DNA of 45,342 bases from Bacteroidales bacterium (GCA_021738505.1 JAIPBW010000019.1:1-45342), one strand, 5' to 3'. Numbered from the stretch's first letter, positions 10,043 through 19,586 are shown. Notes: generated by a model from the sequence alone, not told the origin. A program made the numbers and translations.

Positions 10043-11517
10043 AAATAACGCTTTCTAAATTTGTTTTTCCAATATTCTACATCCACAGACGGCCGCAATA
10101 TAAGCACTCCAAAGCCATATATTGCGGCTGTTAACGTACTGCGGACAATAATATCAATAATATAATTATCCATCCGCGGTAAATACCAGCCTGCCAGAAA
10201 AGATAAAGTTCCAATCAAAATAATCTTTAAAAACTGTATGTTAAAAGGTTGAAACCTCCAGGTAAAATAAATGAACAAAAACTTCGTCAGGTTAAATAGA
10301 ACCTTTGCCAACAAAGTGGCTAAAGCAGCACCAGCGATCCCATAAACTGGAATTAAAAGCCAATTAAACAAAACAATACAAACGACCAATATTATTAACA
10401 AATACGTTTGCCATCTATAATATTTGGAAGTATTAATAATCTGACCATTAACCCCACCCATCATGTCAAATAAAAATGACAAAGCAATTAAAACGATAAC
10501 AATCCGTCCTTCTTGATAAGCTTCATCTAAGAATTCAAAAATATTATCTAAGTTAACCATCAAGCCAACAAAAAGCAATAATCCGATAAGCATTTGGTTA
10601 TTTGCTGATTTCTTATACAGGTTATTTATTTCAACTAGATTGTTCTTTTTCCAGGCTTCAGATATATATACTGCAGAAACTTTCATTAAAGCCCTGGCCG
10701 GTTTATGAACCAATGCACCAAAAAAGAAAGCGATAGAATAAATTCCGGTAGCCTTTAAACTATTGGTAAGATTAAGCACCATAATTTTATCAATATGCAT
10801 CACAAACAAGCCGGATGTCCCCGCAAGAAGCCCAAAAGCAGCCACGTCAGTAATTTCCTTCCTGAGTTTCGGCGTTAGATAACTAAACTCTGTTTTCAAA
10901 TAAATCCGGTTGGATAATTTAAGAGATAAGCCTAAAGCAATAAAAGGAACAGCGGCTATAAGCACATATCCATATACAAACCCCTGAAAGTCGTATACGT
11001 TAAAATAATACAACAAAATAGCTACCAGGATAAACACCCGTTTAACAACCTCCTGATAAAATGTTCCTGTTACAGCATCATACAACACTTTATAATAATT
11101 GTCTAACAGGTTAAACAGCATACTGAACAAAACCAAAGGAAGAATTAGATCTACATACTGAACAAAAAGACCTGAATTGTCTTTTCCCATTGCCACAATC
11201 ACATCTTTAAAAACCAAATACAAACTACCTATCAAGACAAAGCCGGCTGCTGTAATTAACAACACTAAGGCAAGAAAACCATGATGCTTATTTTCTTCAT
11301 CCCGGAAATATGGGAACAACCGGATTGTTACCTGTTGCATGCCCAATCCGCCGATCTTACCAATGATAACAGAATATCCTATCAATACATTGATAAGGCC
11401 AATTTGCTCAGGAGCAAGCAGTTCCGGATATAAAACCCCTGTTATCACAAAACCCAGCAATACACCGATGTAGATATAAATACTATTCTTGGCTGATTGT
11501 TTAAATATTTGGCTCAC
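10039..11517 (-). CDS. Polysaccharide/oligosaccharide flippase (MATE/MOP superfamily)
   Basis: A 492-residue, very hydrophobic protein with about 12-14 predicted membrane helices (for example YIGVLLGFVITGVLYPE near the N-terminus). The opening 'KQSAKNSIYIYIGVLLG' and the central 'GLLAGTSGLFVMHIDKIMVL' resemble Wzx-type flippases that move lipid-linked sugars across the inner membrane. The substrate is not visible, and no glycosyltransferase neighbours help. It is divergent from korA across a 254-base gap. Confidence 0.8.
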   Translation of the reverse strand: MSQIFKQSAKNSIYIYIGVLLGFVITGVLYPELLAPEQIGLINVLIGYSVIIGKIGGLGMQQVTIRLFPYFRDEENKHHGFLALVLLITAAGFVLIGSLYLVFKDVIVAMGKDNSGLFVQYVDLILPLVLFSMLFNLLDNYYKVLYDAVTGTFYQEVVKRVFILVAILLYYFNVYDFQGFVYGYVLIAAVPFIALGLSLKLSNRIYLKTEFSYLTPKLRKEITDVAAFGLLAGTSGLFVMHIDKIMVLNLTNSLKATGIYSIAFFFGALVHKPARALMKVSAVYISEAWKKNNLVEINNLYKKSANNQMLIGLLLFVGLMVNLDNIFEFLDEAYQEGRIVIVLIALSFLFDMMGGVNGQIINTSKYYRWQTYLLIILVVCIVLFNWLLIPVYGIAGAALATLLAKVLFNLTKFLFIYFTWRFQPFNIQFLKIILIGTLSFLAGWYLPRMDNYIIDIIVRSTLTAAIYGFGVLILRPSVDVEYWKNKFRKRYF

Positions 11518-11707
11518 GATATAAATTTTAGCAAAGATAAAAACACTATTCCATTAATTGATAAAGAAAAAAAAATATTGGAGTTAAAACAATAATTATA
11601 ATCTCTAAACTATATAATAGAGCAAGATAAATGATTCCGTCATTTTCAAATCATTAAGACTACATATAAATAAGAAAAACTATGTTAAATTTTTATCATT
11701 TTTTCTA

Positions 11708-11736
11708 TTGTAAGAAAAAGATTTGCTTTAATTTCG
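11708..11736 (+). promoter_or_regulatory. Candidate korAB promoter
   Basis: TTG (11708-11710), 18 bases, then TAATTTCG (11729-11736), one mismatch from TAnnTTTG. It lies about 35 bases before the korA ATG. Confidence 0.4.
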
Positions 11737-11771
11737 CAAAGTGATATAAACACCATCTTAATAAAATAAGT

Positions 11772-13613
11772 ATGTCAGATAAAAACAAAGTTGTAGAATT
11801 AGAAGATGTCATTATCAAGTTTGCCGGAGATTCCGGCGACGGGATGCAGTTTACTGGCAATCAGTTTTCAGACACCTCCGTCAACGCAGGTAATGACCTG
11901 GCCACCTTTCCTGATTATCCATCAGAAGTTCGTGCTCCTCAGGGAACCATAGCAGGTGTTTCCGGTTTTCAGATTCACATTGGAGGCAAGGATATCCACA
12001 CCTCCGGAGACCTCGCAGATGTGTTAGTAGCTATGAATCCGGCTGCACTAAGGAAAAACCTCAAATGGGTACGCGAAGGTGGAACCATTATTATTGATAT
12101 AGATAATTTCGATAACAAACATTACAAAAAAGCCGGTTACGAAGAAGATCCTTTGAATGATGGAACGCTGAAAGGTTATAAAATAATCAAAGCACCGATC
12201 ACGACGATGACCAAGTCATCGGTAAAGGAATTGGATTCAAAAGTTGCGCTTAAGACCAAAAATCAGTTTGTTTCAGGAATGCTTTATTTCCTGTTTAACA
12301 GGGAACTGGAACAAGGAAAACAATTCTTAAGACAAAAATTCAAAAATAAGCCTAAGTTGGTTGAAGCGAATATTGATGTTCTGGAGGCTGGTTACCATTA
12401 TGCGGAAACCTTAGAGGCTTTTGAAACAACGTACCGTATCATCTCAGCCGAAAAAACAGGTAGTTTTCGTAACATTACCGGAAATGTAGCCACCGCCTGG
12501 GGGCTTATGGCAGCTGCTGAAAAATCCGGTCGTCCGTTGTTTTTGGGCTCCTATCCCATCACTCCGGCTACAGAGATTCTTCAGGAATTGAGTTCGAAAA
12601 AGAACCTTGGTGTTAAAACATTTCAGGCTGAAGATGAAATCGCAGGGATATCATCAGCTATCGGTGCTTCTTTTGCAGGAAACTTTGGAGTTACAACAAC
12701 TTCCGGGCCTGGCCTGTCCTTAAAAAGCGAAGCTGCCGGATTAGCTGTTATGACCGAACTTCCATTGGTAATTGTGGATGTTCAGCGTGGCGGACCGGCA
12801 ACCGGTCTTCCTACCAAACCTGAGCAATCCGACTTGCTGCAAGCTCTGTACGGACGTAACGGTGAGAGTCCTGTTGTAGTGATGTCAGCTGCTACTCCCG
12901 GCGATTGTTTCCATGCCGCTTTTAAAGCAGGAAAAATTGCCATGGAACACATGGTCCCGGTCATCTTGCTAACGGATGGTTATTTGGCCAATGGTTCTGA
13001 GTTATGGAATATCCCTGATGTGGATAGCATGCCAAATATCAAACCACCTATTGCTAAAGCCAACGACGAGGATTATGCTCCTTATCGCCGCAACCCCGAA
13101 ACCCTTGCAAGAGAATGGGCTATACCCGGAACAGAAGGACTAAGACACCGAATCGGTGGACTGGAAAAAGAAGACGTTTCCGGTGAAGTGTCTCATGATG
13201 CTTTAAATCATGAAATTATGGTTAAATACCGGGAAGAAAAAGTGCAACGGATTGCAAATTATATTCCGGAACAACCAATATACGGAAATGAAGATGGCGG
13301 TGATGTGTTAGTCGTTAGCTGGGGTGGTACTTATGGAGCCGTTTATACAGCCGTTAGCGAATTACGCAAACAAGGCAAAGATATTAGCCTGGCCCATTTT
13401 GAATATATCAAACCATTCCCAAAGAATACAAGAGAAGTTTTGAGTAAATTTAACAAAATCATTGTTACGGAAATTAATAATGGCCAGTTTGTTAATTACC
13501 TAAGAGCTCATTTCCCTGAATTCAATTATTTGCAATACAACAAAATACAGGGCTTGCCATTCATGATTTACGAACTAAAGGATAAGTTTAACGAAATCCT
13601 GGAGGAGAAATAA
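11772..13613 (+). CDS. korA: 2-oxoglutarate:ferredoxin oxidoreductase, fused gamma-alpha subunit
   Basis: A 613-residue subunit that, with KorB, decarboxylates 2-oxoglutarate to succinyl-CoA and reduces ferredoxin, an oxygen-sensitive alternative to the 2-oxoglutarate dehydrogenase complex. The N-terminal gamma domain (about 1-190) opens with IIKFAGDSGDGMQFTGNQF; the alpha domain (about 230-613) contains GSYPITPATEILQELS and TTTSGPGLSLKSEAAGLA. This fused architecture is standard in Bacteroidetes. The stop and the korB ATG share one base (TAATG), indicating translational coupling. Another 2-oxoacid substrate cannot be excluded by reading. Confidence 0.92.
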   Translation: MSDKNKVVELEDVIIKFAGDSGDGMQFTGNQFSDTSVNAGNDLATFPDYPSEVRAPQGTIAGVSGFQIHIGGKDIHTSGDLADVLVAMNPAALRKNLKWVREGGTIIIDIDNFDNKHYKKAGYEEDPLNDGTLKGYKIIKAPITTMTKSSVKELDSKVALKTKNQFVSGMLYFLFNRELEQGKQFLRQKFKNKPKLVEANIDVLEAGYHYAETLEAFETTYRIISAEKTGSFRNITGNVATAWGLMAAAEKSGRPLFLGSYPITPATEILQELSSKKNLGVKTFQAEDEIAGISSAIGASFAGNFGVTTTSGPGLSLKSEAAGLAVMTELPLVIVDVQRGGPATGLPTKPEQSDLLQALYGRNGESPVVVMSAATPGDCFHAAFKAGKIAMEHMVPVILLTDGYLANGSELWNIPDVDSMPNIKPPIAKANDEDYAPYRRNPETLAREWAIPGTEGLRHRIGGLEKEDVSGEVSHDALNHEIMVKYREEKVQRIANYIPEQPIYGNEDGGDVLVVSWGGTYGAVYTAVSELRKQGKDISLAHFEYIKPFPKNTREVLSKFNKIIVTEINNGQFVNYLRAHFPEFNYLQYNKIQGLPFMIYELKDKFNEILEEK

Positions 13614-14644
13614 TGTCAACAACAACAGATAATACAACACAAGAATTAACAGCAAAGGATTTTAAAACCGATGGACCTGTTAAGTGGTGCGCCGGATGCG
13701 GAAGTTATTCCATTTTATCCTCGGTCAATGCAACACTACCCAAATTAGGAGTCAGAAAAGAAGATATTGTTTTTGTCTCTGGTATCGGTTGTTCATCAAG
13801 GTTCCCGTATTATGTAAAAACATACGGCTTCCACGGTCTGCACGGACGGGCAATGCCCATTGCTTCCGGGGTAAAATTAGCCAATCCCGAGCTTAGTGTT
13901 TGGGTCGTTACCGGTGACGGCGATAGTATGGCTATCGGCGGAAACCATTTCATCCACCTACTTCGCCGGAATATGGACATTAACATCCTTTTGTTGAACA
14001 ATAAGATTTATGGACTTACAAAAGGACAATATTCCCCGACAACTCCTTTTGGCAGCAAAACAAAAACATCACCCGACGGAACTATTGAGCATCCCTTTAA
14101 ACCAGGAGAACTGGCTATGGGTGCTGAAGGCACTTTTTATGCCCGTACTATTGATACGGACCCAAAGATGATGAAAGAAGTTTTCCTTGAAGCTGCAAAG
14201 CATAAAGGTGCTGCGCTAACAGAAGTTCTGCAAAACTGCATTATCTTTAATAATAAAGTGCATCAGGAAATTACAGACAAAGATGTCAAAGAAGATAACA
14301 CCATTTATCTTAAACATGGTGAACCCATGATCTTTGGTAAGGAAAATGATAAAGGCCTTGTTTTGGATGGCATTAAATTAAAGGTCGTCAAAATCGGAGA
14401 AAATGGAATTACAAAAGATGATATTTTGGTCCATGACGCTCACGAGCCAGATGATACTTTACACTACATGCTGGCCAGAATGGCTTTACCGGAATTTCCT
14501 TTGGCTCTTGGTGTAATTCGTGCACATAAAACAGCAGTATATGATCACATGCTTGAAGAGCAGGTTGAATTAGCGAAAGAACATTCCAAAGTGAAAAAAC
14601 TGAATGATCTGTTAAATAGCGGAGAAATTGTAAAAAAAGGATAA
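13613..14644 (+). CDS. korB: 2-oxoglutarate:ferredoxin oxidoreductase, beta subunit
   Basis: The 343-residue thiamine-diphosphate-binding partner of KorA. Visible motifs are KWCAGCGSYSIL, GIGCSSRFPYY, the ThDP/Mg motif GDGDSMAIGGNH ending in NNKIYGLTKGQYSPTTP, and cysteines compatible with a [4Fe-4S] cluster. No separate delta (ferredoxin) subunit is present, as usual for the two-subunit Kor type. The operon ends at the hairpin 18 bases after the stop. Confidence 0.93.
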   Translation: MSTTTDNTTQELTAKDFKTDGPVKWCAGCGSYSILSSVNATLPKLGVRKEDIVFVSGIGCSSRFPYYVKTYGFHGLHGRAMPIASGVKLANPELSVWVVTGDGDSMAIGGNHFIHLLRRNMDINILLLNNKIYGLTKGQYSPTTPFGSKTKTSPDGTIEHPFKPGELAMGAEGTFYARTIDTDPKMMKEVFLEAAKHKGAALTEVLQNCIIFNNKVHQEITDKDVKEDNTIYLKHGEPMIFGKENDKGLVLDGIKLKVVKIGENGITKDDILVHDAHEPDDTLHYMLARMALPEFPLALGVIRAHKTAVYDHMLEEQVELAKEHSKVKKLNDLLNSGEIVKKG

Positions 14645-14662
14645 TTCCGTTTTTCATTTGAT

Positions 14663-14704
14663 AAAAAAAGGCTGTCTTCTCTTGAAAGACAGCCTTTTTT
14701 ATTA
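14663..14704. terminator. Bidirectional terminator between korB and prfB
   Basis: A 9-bp stem, GGCTGTCTT with AAGACAGCC, 7-base loop, preceded by a run of A and followed by a run of T. It can stop transcription from both converging genes. Confidence 0.9.
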
Positions 14705-14720
14705 TTGAACTGAAGTTTCG

Positions 14721-15810
14721 TTATCCGCCATATTCCATTAAATAGGCTTTGATAAAGTCATTAATTTCACCATTCATAACCTCCTGCACATTTCCTTTCT
14801 GAAGGTTTGTACGCAAATCTTTAACAAGTTTATACGGATGAAAAACATAATTCCGGATTTGGGATCCCCATTCGATTTTCTTTTTCGAATTTTCTATTTC
14901 AGACCGCGCTTCCTCTTTCTTTCTCATTTCGATCTCATAGAGTTTCGATTTAAGCATAACCATCGCTTTTTTGCGATTTTTGAGTTGTGACTTATTCTCC
15001 TGACATTCTACAGCAATTCCTGTAGGTTCATGGTGAAGCCTAACGGCAGACTCCGTTTTGTTAACATGCTGCCCTCCGGGTCCGCTGGAGCGAAAAGTGT
15101 CCCAACTGATATCCGCCGGGTCCACTTCAATTTCTATAGAATCATCTACCACGGGATAAACATACACGGAAGCGAAAGAGGTATGTCGTTTTTTAGCTGA
15201 ATCAAACGGAGAAATTCTCACCAGGCGGTGCACTCCATTTTCTCCCTTAAGATACCCAAAAGCATAATCGCCATCTATTTCTATAGATACTGACTTGATG
15301 CCGGCTACATCACCTTCCTGCCGGTCTATAATTGTAGTTTTAAAGTCGTTTTTCTCGGCCCAGGCCAAATACATGCGTTCGAGCATCTCAGCCCAGTCCT
15401 GGCTTTCTGTTCCTCCGGCACCCGGATTTATTTGCAAGATACAATTCAACTTATCTTCATCACCGCTCAACATATTCAAGAATTCTATGCCTTCCACGCG
15501 ATTCAGGGCATCCTTATACTTCTGCTCGATTTCTTCTTCCGTACCTTCTCCTTCTTCCTGATAGAAATCCATCAGTACTTCCAGTTCTTCAACAGCAGCC
15601 AGTGCATTATCGTATTTCTTTACCCAATGTCTTTTATCATTGATGTCTTTTAATAATGCTTCCGCTTTTTGGGGTTCGTTCCAAAAATCCGGATCCATCG
15701 TCTTTTCTTCTTGTTCTTGTATCTCTATACGTTTCCGGTCCACGTCAAAGATACCCCCTCAGAGCCTCTACACGTTCTCTCAGGCTCTTTAATGCATCTT
15801 TTGTTATCAT
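14721..15810 (-). CDS. prfB: Peptide chain release factor 2, with programmed +1 frameshift
   Basis: RF2 releases proteins at UGA and UAA. The gene is in two frames: a 21-codon opening (ATG at 15810, MITKDALKSLRERVEALRGYL) ends at an in-frame TGA (15747-15745). The site reads AGGGGG TAT CTT TGA C; a +1 slip at CTT continues into the 341-codon main frame, giving 362 residues, the usual RF2 length. GGQ (residues 245-247) and the SPF stop-recognition motif (200-202) are present. The ATG overlaps the recX stop by 4 bases (ATGA), supporting this start. The site lets low RF2 levels raise RF2 synthesis. Confidence 0.95.
15744..15759 (-). promoter_or_regulatory. RF2 autoregulatory +1 frameshift site
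   Basis: On the minus strand: AGGGGG (15759-15754), TAT, the slip codon CTT (15750-15748), TGA (15747-15745) and C. By memory this is the same string as the E. coli prfB site. The Shine-Dalgarno-like AGGGGG is at the right distance to pull the ribosome forward one base. Confidence 0.93.
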
Positions 15811-16292
15811 ATATCCTTTATTAATTCATGTATTGCTTTGTTAATCTCTTCCTGCGAAAATCCACGTTGCAACAAAAAACGAGTTAACTTGGCTCTTTGC
15901 TCCCGTGTTTTTAATCCTGTTTTTTTTGCTTTTTCATTCGCCAGCTTTTGCAAAACTTCATGATACTTATCATCCGGGATTTGCTCTATAGCATGCTTTA
16001 TATATCCGTCAGGAACTGATTTTTCCCGAAGAGCATATTTTATCTTATTCTTCCCCCATTGGTTTTGGTTCAATTTGCTATTTGCATATATTCTTGCAAA
16101 TCGCTGATCATCGACAAACTTCTCATTTTTAAGATTATCAATCACCCAAAAGATAGCTTCATCATCATCCAGTCCCCAATCGTTTAACTTTCGCACAACA
16201 TCGCCTGTGCTCCTTTCCTGATATGCGCAATAACGCATAGCTCTGGAAAGAGCTTCTTCCCGGCTGATATTTTGTTTTGAGGAATACGTCAA
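15807..16292 (-). CDS. recX: RecX-family regulatory protein
   Basis: A 161-residue, mostly helical protein of the RecX family, which limits RecA filament growth. Three-helix RecX repeats are seen: EALSRAMRYCAYQERSTGDVVRKL, AIFWVIDNLKNEKFVDDQRFARIY and the C-terminal AKLTRFLLQRGFSQEEI. The start is taken as TTG at 16292, three bases after the rng stop; the next ATG would remove part of the first repeat. It overlaps prfB by 4 bases, giving an rng-recX-prfB operon. Confidence 0.88.
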   Translation of the reverse strand: MTYSSKQNISREEALSRAMRYCAYQERSTGDVVRKLNDWGLDDDEAIFWVIDNLKNEKFVDDQRFARIYANSKLNQNQWGKNKIKYALREKSVPDGYIKHAIEQIPDDKYHEVLQKLANEKAKKTGLKTREQRAKLTRFLLQRGFSQEEINKAIHELIKDI

Positions 16293-16295
16293 AAC

Positions 16296-17846
16296 CTATA
16301 TTTTTATCTCGTCATCATCTTTGTTAAAAAACTTATATTTTAACGAATGATAAGATTTGTTTGCTTTGATCGGGATCCATTTTTTATATCGGAAAAACCA
16401 GCGTACCTGCTCGGAGACAAGCCCTTTTGTCAGATATGCATATAAATAAGGATGCACTTGCAGCTTGACTTTGGGTTCATTTTGCTCCTGAATGAGATAT
16501 CGTAACCGGTTTTCAATTTCATCAGAAAGAACGATGCTGGCCTGGATGATACCGGTTCCATTACAAACCGGGCACTTTTCTGAGGTCTCCATATCCATTT
16601 CCGGGCGAACACGCTGCCGGGTGATCTGGATCAAACCAAATTTTGTTGGCGGTAAAATCGTATGCTTGGCCGGATCATTTTTCATGGCTTCTTCCAAAAC
16701 TTCAAACAGTTTTTGCCTGTTTTGCCGTTCATGCATGTCAATAAAGTCCACTACAATAATCCCACCCATATCTCTAAGCCTGAGCTGACGTGCTATTTCC
16801 TCGGCTGATTCAATATTCACAGCAAGGGCATTAGCTTCCTGGTCTTTATCTTTTTTCAGTCTATGGCCGCTATTCACGTCGATAACATGCATCGCTTCCG
16901 TATGCTCGATAATCAAATAAGTTCCACTGCTGAGTGTAACTTTTTGACCAAATAAGCTTTTGATTTGCCGGTCGACACCAAAATGTTCAAATATGGGCGC
17001 TTTTCCTTTATATAGTTTGACGATATTTGCCTGATTCGGTGAAATACTTTCCACGTATGATTTCAACTCTTCGGCTAAATCTTCATCATTCACATGAATA
17101 TTGTTAAATGAATCATTTAATAAATCCCGCAATATCGTAGAAGCACGATCGATTTCCCTGAATATTTTTTTCGGTGGTTTTGCATCCGGCATTTTGCTGA
17201 TGGCACTTTCCCATTTTTGCATCAGGGTCGTCATATCCGTCATTAAATCTTTGGTTAACTTATTTTCGGCATTTGTCCGGATAATAACACCAATATTATT
17301 GGGTTTTATACTCTTAACCAATCGTCTTAGACGGTTTCTTTCTTCAATATTCTTTATCTTCTGAGATATGGAAATTTTATTTGAAAAGGGAACTAAAATT
17401 AAAAACCGGCCTGGTAAAGATATTTCTGAAGAGAGCCGGGGCCCTTTATTTGATATCGGTTCTTTGGCAATTTGAACCAGCAGATACTGATTTTGATTTA
17501 AAACCTGAGTGATTTTCCCGGTTTTCTCAATATCTTTTTCAAGTTTAAAATCTTCAATTTTAGGTAAGTTCTTACGGCCATTTATGGCCATGCGGGTAAA
17601 CTTAAGTTGAGAGTTTATCTGTGGTCCGAGATCAAGGTAATGCAGGAAGGCATCTTTTTCATATCCAACATCAACAAAGGCTGCATTAAGGCCACTGATG
17701 ATTTTTTTAACTTTGCCCAGGTAAATATCACCTACGGCATAATTATTATTATTTCGATCTTTGTGTAATTCGATCAGTTTTTTATCCTGAAGCAAGGCAA
17801 TTACACTCTCTGAATCCCCCGAGTTAATTACTAATTCTTTATTCAC
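16296..17846 (-). CDS. rng: Ribonuclease G (RNase E/G family)
   Basis: A 516-residue single-strand endoribonuclease that matures rRNA ends and degrades mRNA. An S1 RNA-binding domain (about 38-120, GDIYLGKVKKIISGLNAAFVDVG) is followed by the RNase H-like catalytic region with the metal-binding Asp residues in HVIDVNSG and GGIIVVDFIDM, and the zinc-link motif CPVCNGTG. No long disordered degradosome tail, so RNase G rather than RNase E in form. It heads the rng-recX-prfB cluster. Confidence 0.95.
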   Translation of the reverse strand: MNKELVINSGDSESVIALLQDKKLIELHKDRNNNNYAVGDIYLGKVKKIISGLNAAFVDVGYEKDAFLHYLDLGPQINSQLKFTRMAINGRKNLPKIEDFKLEKDIEKTGKITQVLNQNQYLLVQIAKEPISNKGPRLSSEISLPGRFLILVPFSNKISISQKIKNIEERNRLRRLVKSIKPNNIGVIIRTNAENKLTKDLMTDMTTLMQKWESAISKMPDAKPPKKIFREIDRASTILRDLLNDSFNNIHVNDEDLAEELKSYVESISPNQANIVKLYKGKAPIFEHFGVDRQIKSLFGQKVTLSSGTYLIIEHTEAMHVIDVNSGHRLKKDKDQEANALAVNIESAEEIARQLRLRDMGGIIVVDFIDMHERQNRQKLFEVLEEAMKNDPAKHTILPPTKFGLIQITRQRVRPEMDMETSEKCPVCNGTGIIQASIVLSDEIENRLRYLIQEQNEPKVKLQVHPYLYAYLTKGLVSEQVRWFFRYKKWIPIKANKSYHSLKYKFFNKDDDEIKI

Positions 17847-17941
17847 TATAGTAAGCTTTGAAGACTTATGGTAAGCCTTTCGTTAATTAAACATTCTGAA
17901 AAATAAGGCAGGAGGAGGAGAATTCAATTGTTAATAAAACC

Positions 17942-17972
17942 AAATACATGATGCTAACAGCACCATGTATTT
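17942..17972. terminator. Possible terminator between the 29-aa gene and rng
   Basis: An inverted repeat, AAATACATG (17942-17950) with CATGTATTT (17964-17972) and a 13-base loop. On the minus strand it is followed by GGTTTTATT, a weak T-tract. It could end or attenuate the HU transcript. Confidence 0.35.
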
Positions 17973-17992
17973 AGTGAAAATAAGCTAATAGA

Positions 17993-18082
17993 CTACTTGC
18001 TTTTGTGTCTGTTTTTTCTCAAACGCTTTTTGCGTTTGTGAGTAGCCATTTTGTGTCTTTTACGTTTTTTTCCGCTAGGCAT
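17993..18082 (-). CDS. 29-residue basic ribosomal-type protein (COX24/AURKAIP1-like)
   Basis: ATG at 18082, TAG at 17993. The product starts MPSGKKRKRHKMATHKRKK and is about 60% Lys, Arg and His. Near-identical tiny proteins are conserved across Bacteroidetes; from memory they are placed with the COX24/AURKAIP1 (mitoribosomal mS38, bacterial bS22-like) group and are probably small-subunit ribosomal proteins. The exact role is inferred. It lies 29 bases after hup, so co-transcription is likely. Confidence 0.75.
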   Translation of the reverse strand: MPSGKKRKRHKMATHKRKKRLRKNRHKSK

Positions 18083-18111
18083 ATAATCTAATTTTTTTGC
18101 TTAAGATCAAT

Positions 18112-18396
18112 TTATTTTACATTCTTCTTCACATCGTTAACAAACGATTTGGATGGTTTGAAAGAAGGAATGTAATGTGCAGGAATAATGATCGTTTTAT
18201 TTTTAGAAATATTACGGCCTGTTTTTTCGGCACGATGCTTAACGATAAAGCTTCCGAATCCTCTTAAATAAACATTCTCATTGTTCGTTAATGATTCTTT
18301 TACAGTTTCCATGAATGCTTCAACTGTCGCCTGTACGGCTACTTTTTCGATTCCTGTTTTGTTAGCTATTTCAGCAATTAATTCAGCTTTTGTCAT
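18112..18396 (-). CDS. HU-family DNA-binding protein
   Basis: A 94-residue nucleoid protein. The N-terminal helices MTKAELIAEIANKTGIEK and the central LRGFGSFIVKHRAEKTGRNI, then the DNA-grasping arm ending FKPSKSF, fit the HU/IHF family. HU versus IHF-like cannot be settled. Confidence 0.93.
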   Translation of the reverse strand: MTKAELIAEIANKTGIEKVAVQATVEAFMETVKESLTNNENVYLRGFGSFIVKHRAEKTGRNISKNKTIIIPAHYIPSFKPSKSFVNDVKKNVK

Positions 18397-18440
18397 AATT
18401 CTCTATTTTTAAAATTATTATGTTTCATTGTTTTGAGCTG

Positions 18441-18448
18441 CAAAGATA
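18441..18448 (-). promoter_or_regulatory. Candidate -7 box for the HU gene
   Basis: TATCTTTG on the minus strand matches TAnnTTTG exactly, about 45 bases before the HU ATG. A TTTC lies 17 bases upstream as a possible -33 element. Confidence 0.5.
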
Positions 18449-18527
18449 TGTTTTTTTTTATAATTGAAAAAAAAAGTTAGCTATTTTTTGTTTATCAGGG
18501 AAAAACATACAATTTTTGCAGCCATAT

Positions 18528-19586
18528 ATGAGTATAACGAAAAAACTTATCACCTGGTATTCAAAAAACAAAAGAGATTTACCCTGGAGGGAAACTACGG
18601 ATCCCTTTAAAATTTGGCTATCAGAAATAATCATGCAACAAACGCGCATCGAACAGGGAACCTCTTATTATCTGAAATTCGTGGATGAATTTGCATCTGT
18701 TGAGGAGCTTGCCATAGCCCCGGAAGATAAAATCATGCGCATGTGGCAGGGTTTAGGGTATTACAGTAGAGCACGAAACTTACATGCTGCCGCCAGACAA
18801 ATAAAAAATCAATATGAGGGACAATTTCCTGTTTCGTATAAAGAACTAATTAAATTAAAAGGTGTTGGAGATTATACTGCAGCTGCTATTGCCTCCATAA
18901 CTAATAATGAAGCTGTGCCGGCTGTCGATGGAAACGTAAAACGAGTAATTGCCCGTCTATTCGATATCCGTGACGATATCTCAACTGCAAAAACTTACAA
19001 TACAATTAAAAATATATCGGCTCAACTTATAACAAAGGATGATCCCGGAACATTCAATCAGGCGTTAATGGATTTTGGCGCATTACGATGCACACCCAAA
19101 AACCCCAAATGCACTGACTGTCCACTCAGTGAGCATTGCCTGGCAATGCAGTCGGGAATGGTGCAGGAATTACCGGTAAAGTATAATCGCACAAAGAAAA
19201 AATATCGGTATTTCAACTTTTTAATACTGGAATTAAAAAACGGTAAGCAAGATTTTTTTTACATCCTGCAACGCACTGAGAAAGATATCTGGAACCGTTT
19301 GTTTCAGTTCCCTTTGATTGAATCGGAACAATTATTAAAAGAGAATGCACTCATTAAGGAGTTAAGTAAACGGATTCCTGATGCAGAAGCAGGCGAACTA
19401 ACCATTTCCCGTCAATATAAGCATTTGCTTTCGCATCAAATAATTTTTGCTCAATTTATTCGTATCCGTTTAAAAAATGAACCTCAAAAAATACCATCAC
19501 AATGGATAAAGATCCCCAAACATAAGATCGTTGATTATGGTATTCCACGTTTAATCGATCAATATTTGAAAACCGAATATTTCTAA
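18528..19586 (+). CDS. mutY: A/G-specific adenine DNA glycosylase
   Basis: A 352-residue repair enzyme that removes adenine paired with 8-oxoguanine. The ATG at 18528 is preferred over an in-frame TTG 12 bases upstream. The catalytic Glu sits in EIIMQQTRIEQG, the helix-hairpin-helix is LKGVGDYTAAAIASI and the catalytic Asp is in VDGNVKRVIARL. The [4Fe-4S] cluster pattern C-x6-C-x2-C-x5-C is intact (CTPKNPKCTDCPLSEHC). The C-terminal half is the NUDIX-like 8-oxoG recognition domain. It converges on anmK with a 17-base gap. Confidence 0.95.
   Translation: MSITKKLITWYSKNKRDLPWRETTDPFKIWLSEIIMQQTRIEQGTSYYLKFVDEFASVEELAIAPEDKIMRMWQGLGYYSRARNLHAAARQIKNQYEGQFPVSYKELIKLKGVGDYTAAAIASITNNEAVPAVDGNVKRVIARLFDIRDDISTAKTYNTIKNISAQLITKDDPGTFNQALMDFGALRCTPKNPKCTDCPLSEHCLAMQSGMVQELPVKYNRTKKKYRYFNFLILELKNGKQDFFYILQRTEKDIWNRLFQFPLIESEQLLKENALIKELSKRIPDAEAGELTISRQYKHLLSHQIIFAQFIRIRLKNEPQKIPSQWIKIPKHKIVDYGIPRLIDQYLKTEYF

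Noticed and set aside
15721..15810. Frameshift mutation or sequencing error in prfB
   Set aside because: The local sequence is the exact RF2 recoding site, so the two-frame layout is expected.
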